From contig NZ_CAIWNQ010000007.1 in assembly GCF_903914075.1 (NCBI RefSeq), forward strand, positions 124,001 to 188,000: DNA of 64,000 nt. Direction: 5' to 3'. The notes beneath the pieces were generated by a model. It had not been told where the DNA came from, made no database searches, and worked only from the letters and a program-made list of their open reading frames with translations. The stretch is from Ruegeria sp. THAF57. GTDB taxonomy: Bacteria; Pseudomonadota; Alphaproteobacteria; Rhodobacterales; Rhodobacteraceae. Position 1 is the first letter of the stretch. Every line of letters starts with the position of its first letter. A program made the translations under genes and the position numbers. Positions 62,341 to 64,000 of this stretch are shown here, in pieces.

Positions 62341-63140
62341 TCCACCACCTCGAACCCTTGCTTTTCCTGTAGCGCCGCGATTAGGTCCAACAGTGTTCCG
62401 GCACTGGTATCGATCGATCCGCTAAGCGCGGCACCAACGCCGCCGCTGCCGATTTCCCTGATCCCGCCAGAGGTAAAGCGCGGCTCCAACCCTTTCAATT
62501 CACTTGGAAGCTCTGGGCAAATGGGGTTTTCCGCCAGTACTTCGGCGCCTTTTTCAAGGATCAAGAGGCGGGCTTTTTCCGTCAGCCCGATCATGTCAGA
62601 GACAGTTCCGACAAACCCCTGCAAGTCCAATTCCACATCTTCCAGACGTAAGTGAAGACAGTTCCTTTCAACTGCGGCAGAAGCCTTGATCATGACATCC
62701 ACATTCTGCCCGAACAGCAACACACCTCGGTAGTGCGTTTTGGGATCATCGGTGTCGCAGGCATAGAATTTGGCCTGAACCTGTCCATCCGCCACCAAGG
62801 CATCCGCCTGGGCTGACACCTGTGAAACAGCCAAAGCAAATTTTTGCTGGCAGGTTTCCTTCAGAACGCTTGAAAATAGCCACGGCGCGAGGTCCTGGAG
62901 CGAACGAAGATCCAAAAACGCGTCCAAACCCAACCGGGTTTCGCCTGCGTCTTTAAGGGAAACGAATAGGGTATAAGGAAGGTCCTTGTCTTTGACCTGC
63001 ACGGTTTCGGCAATGCGAAACTTCACGGTCTCGGCATATGCCGGTTTAATGGCCGTAGATACCGAGCAAACCAGAACAGTGATCATTCCGGCAAACATGC
63101 TGCCCGTCCAATGCCTGATGCCGACGAAAGCTGAAAACAC
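62337..63140 (-). CDS. hypothetical exported protein, tandem paralogue B
   Basis: A 267-aa protein if started at GTG 63140, which has AGGTGG 5 nt upstream; GTG 63149 and ATG 63098 are alternatives. The signal peptide ends near KPAYA (about 36). Blocks shared with paralogue A: DLPYTLFVSLKDAGETRLGLDAFLDLRSLQ, the KFYACDT cysteine region, ERNCLHLRLEDVELDL, and NPICPELPSELKGLEPRFTSGGIREIGSGGVGAALSGSIDTS. Cysteines align between the two, suggesting conserved disulfides. Role unknown; periplasmic location inferred. It is divergent from era across 188 nt. Confidence 0.68.
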   Translation of the reverse strand: MFSAFVGIRHWTGSMFAGMITVLVCSVSTAIKPAYAETVKFRIAETVQVKDKDLPYTLFVSLKDAGETRLGLDAFLDLRSLQDLAPWLFSSVLKETCQQKFALAVSQVSAQADALVADGQVQAKFYACDTDDPKTHYRGVLLFGQNVDVMIKASAAVERNCLHLRLEDVELDLQGFVGTVSDMIGLTEKARLLILEKGAEVLAENPICPELPSELKGLEPRFTSGGIREIGSGGVGAALSGSIDTSAGTLLDLIAALQEKQGFEVVE

Positions 63141-63328
63141 GTAGTCCACCTGTAATATGCAACTTTAGGCTAGCAGAGAATTTTGCACGCCGCTGGCCTT
63201 TTTTCGGGGAATGTGGGTAGCAAGTGGTCGCGGGGCGGCTGCGCATGGCTGTCTTGCAACAAATGCCTCTGGTCCATCGACTCTTTCTGATATAGGGGTG
63301 CGCACTTGCAAACAGGATCGCAGCACAC

Positions 63329-64000
63329 ATGACCACACGCGCCGGATTTATCGCTCTGATCGGAGAGCCTAACGCAGGCAAATCCACCCTTCTGAACCGG
63401 ATGGTCGGGGCCAAGGTTTCGATCGTGACGCATAAGGTTCAGACCACGCGCGCCCGTATTCGTGGCGTCGCGATGGAAGGGGATGCGCAGCTTGTGTTTG
63501 TGGACACACCCGGCCTGTTCAAACCACGTCGCCGACTGGATCGCGCGATGGTTGCCGCCGCGTGGGGCGGGGCGGCGGATGCCGATGTCGTTGTTCTGAT
63601 GGTCGAGGCGCATCGCGGCATCACCGAAGGGGTCGAACGTATCCTGGAAGGGCTGGAAGAGATCGGACAGGGCCGTACCATCGCGTTGGCGATCAACAAG
63701 ATCGACAAGGTGCCCAGTGAAAAGCTGCTGGCGCTGACCAGCGACCTGAACGCGCGCTATCCATTTGCTGATACCTTCATGATTTCGGCCGAGAAAGGCC
63801 ACGGCGTCGATGACCTGCGCAAATGGTTGGCGGCCGAATTGCCCGAGGGTCCGTGGCTCTATCCCGAAGACCAGATTGCCGATCTGCCGCTGCGGATGAT
63901 CGCAGCCGAAATGACGCGCGAGAAATTGACCCTGCGGCTGCATCAGGAATTGCCCTATCAGCTCACGGTCGAGACCGAGAACTGGGAAGAGCGCAAGGAT
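63329..64000 (+). CDS. era: GTPase Era (3' end outside window)
   Basis: GTPase that binds the 3' end of 16S rRNA during 30S maturation. The first 224 residues are present. G1 GEPNAGKST (12-20), G2 TTRARIRG, G3 DTPG in LVFVDTPGLF (about 57-66), G4 NKID (about 131-134) and G5 SAEKG are all visible, and the KH domain has just begun at the edge. Start ATG 63329 is supported by the conserved RAGFIALIGEPN, though the Shine-Dalgarno is weak. recO usually follows in this lineage. Confidence 0.96.
   Translation, partial: MTTRAGFIALIGEPNAGKSTLLNRMVGAKVSIVTHKVQTTRARIRGVAMEGDAQLVFVDTPGLFKPRRRLDRAMVAAAWGGAADADVVVLMVEAHRGITEGVERILEGLEEIGQGRTIALAINKIDKVPSEKLLALTSDLNARYPFADTFMISAEKGHGVDDLRKWLAAELPEGPWLYPEDQIADLPLRMIAAEMTREKLTLRLHQELPYQLTVETENWEERKD

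Noticed and set aside
1..64000. CRISPR arrays, prophage, integrases, transposases or att sites
   Set aside because: No regularly spaced repeats, no mobile-element proteins and no tRNA-adjacent duplications were seen.

Overview
The window looks like a chromosomal segment of a Roseobacter-group alphaproteobacterium (Rhodobacterales, near Ruegeria and relatives). I infer this from protein similarity recalled from memory, high GC with many 4-nt ATGA/GTGA gene overlaps, MipZ, an Fo-only ATP synthase operon with a b-prime subunit, cysteine-free L31, and the rpoZ-rsh-pdxJ-acpS-lepB-rnc-era block. No search was run. The window opens inside a class III aminotransferase and closes inside era. I see no rRNA, tRNA, CRISPR array, insertion sequence, prophage or integrase.

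Layout. 1-3 kb: likely taurine-pyruvate aminotransferase (partial), divergent from an acyl-CoA synthetase. 3-11 kb: a nine-gene minus-strand homogentisate catabolic operon (hmgA, LysE exporter, fahA, RibD-like reductase, unusual MBL hydrolase, class A FAD monooxygenase, DUF2783, maiA, DOPA-dioxygenase-like), with a divergent MarR regulator and a palindrome in the gap. 11-16 kb: class III adenylate cyclase, mipZ, an AEC and an MFS transporter. 16-24.4 kb: the SRP/ribosome-maturation cluster on the minus strand (ffh, two GNATs, chorismate mutase, rpsP, bluB, a small membrane protein, rimM, a sulfotransferase-like gene, trmD), then rplS-rpmE, with a plus-strand GH25 lysozyme between trmD and rplS. 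24.5-30 kb: a membrane protein, ProX-type editing protein, racemase, azoR, LysR, EamA, Usp, ArsR. 30-32.7 kb: the Fo operon (atpI, a, c, b-prime, b) with a terminator. 32.7-41 kb: sulfotransferase, GntR with a divergent aminotransferase, secreted proteins, smc (TTG start), and a low-GC lyase-like gene. 41-47.4 kb: lytic transglycosylase, cobD/cbiB-cobC, a degenerate receiver, glutathionyl-hydroquinone reductase, PatB-type C-S lyase. 47.5-50 kb: def, a catalytically degenerate def paralogue, fmt, two GlsB-like membrane proteins. 50-53 kb: ispH-DUF3429-methyltransferase-rnhA-TRIC operon. 53-64 kb: NYN protein, folK, rpoZ, rsh, DUF2062, pdxJ, acpS, lepB, rnc, era, interrupted by three opposite-strand genes for exported proteins.

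How they work together. hmgA, maiA and fahA take homogentisate to fumarate and acetoacetate. The FAD monooxygenase, DUF2783, RibD-like and MBL genes in the same operon suggest an undescribed feeder or side branch; this is the best candidate for new biology here. Other points of interest are a deformylase paralogue lacking the metal Cys and catalytic Glu, an MBL protein that kept only one zinc site, and a tandem pair of related exported proteins of unknown function between rnc and era.
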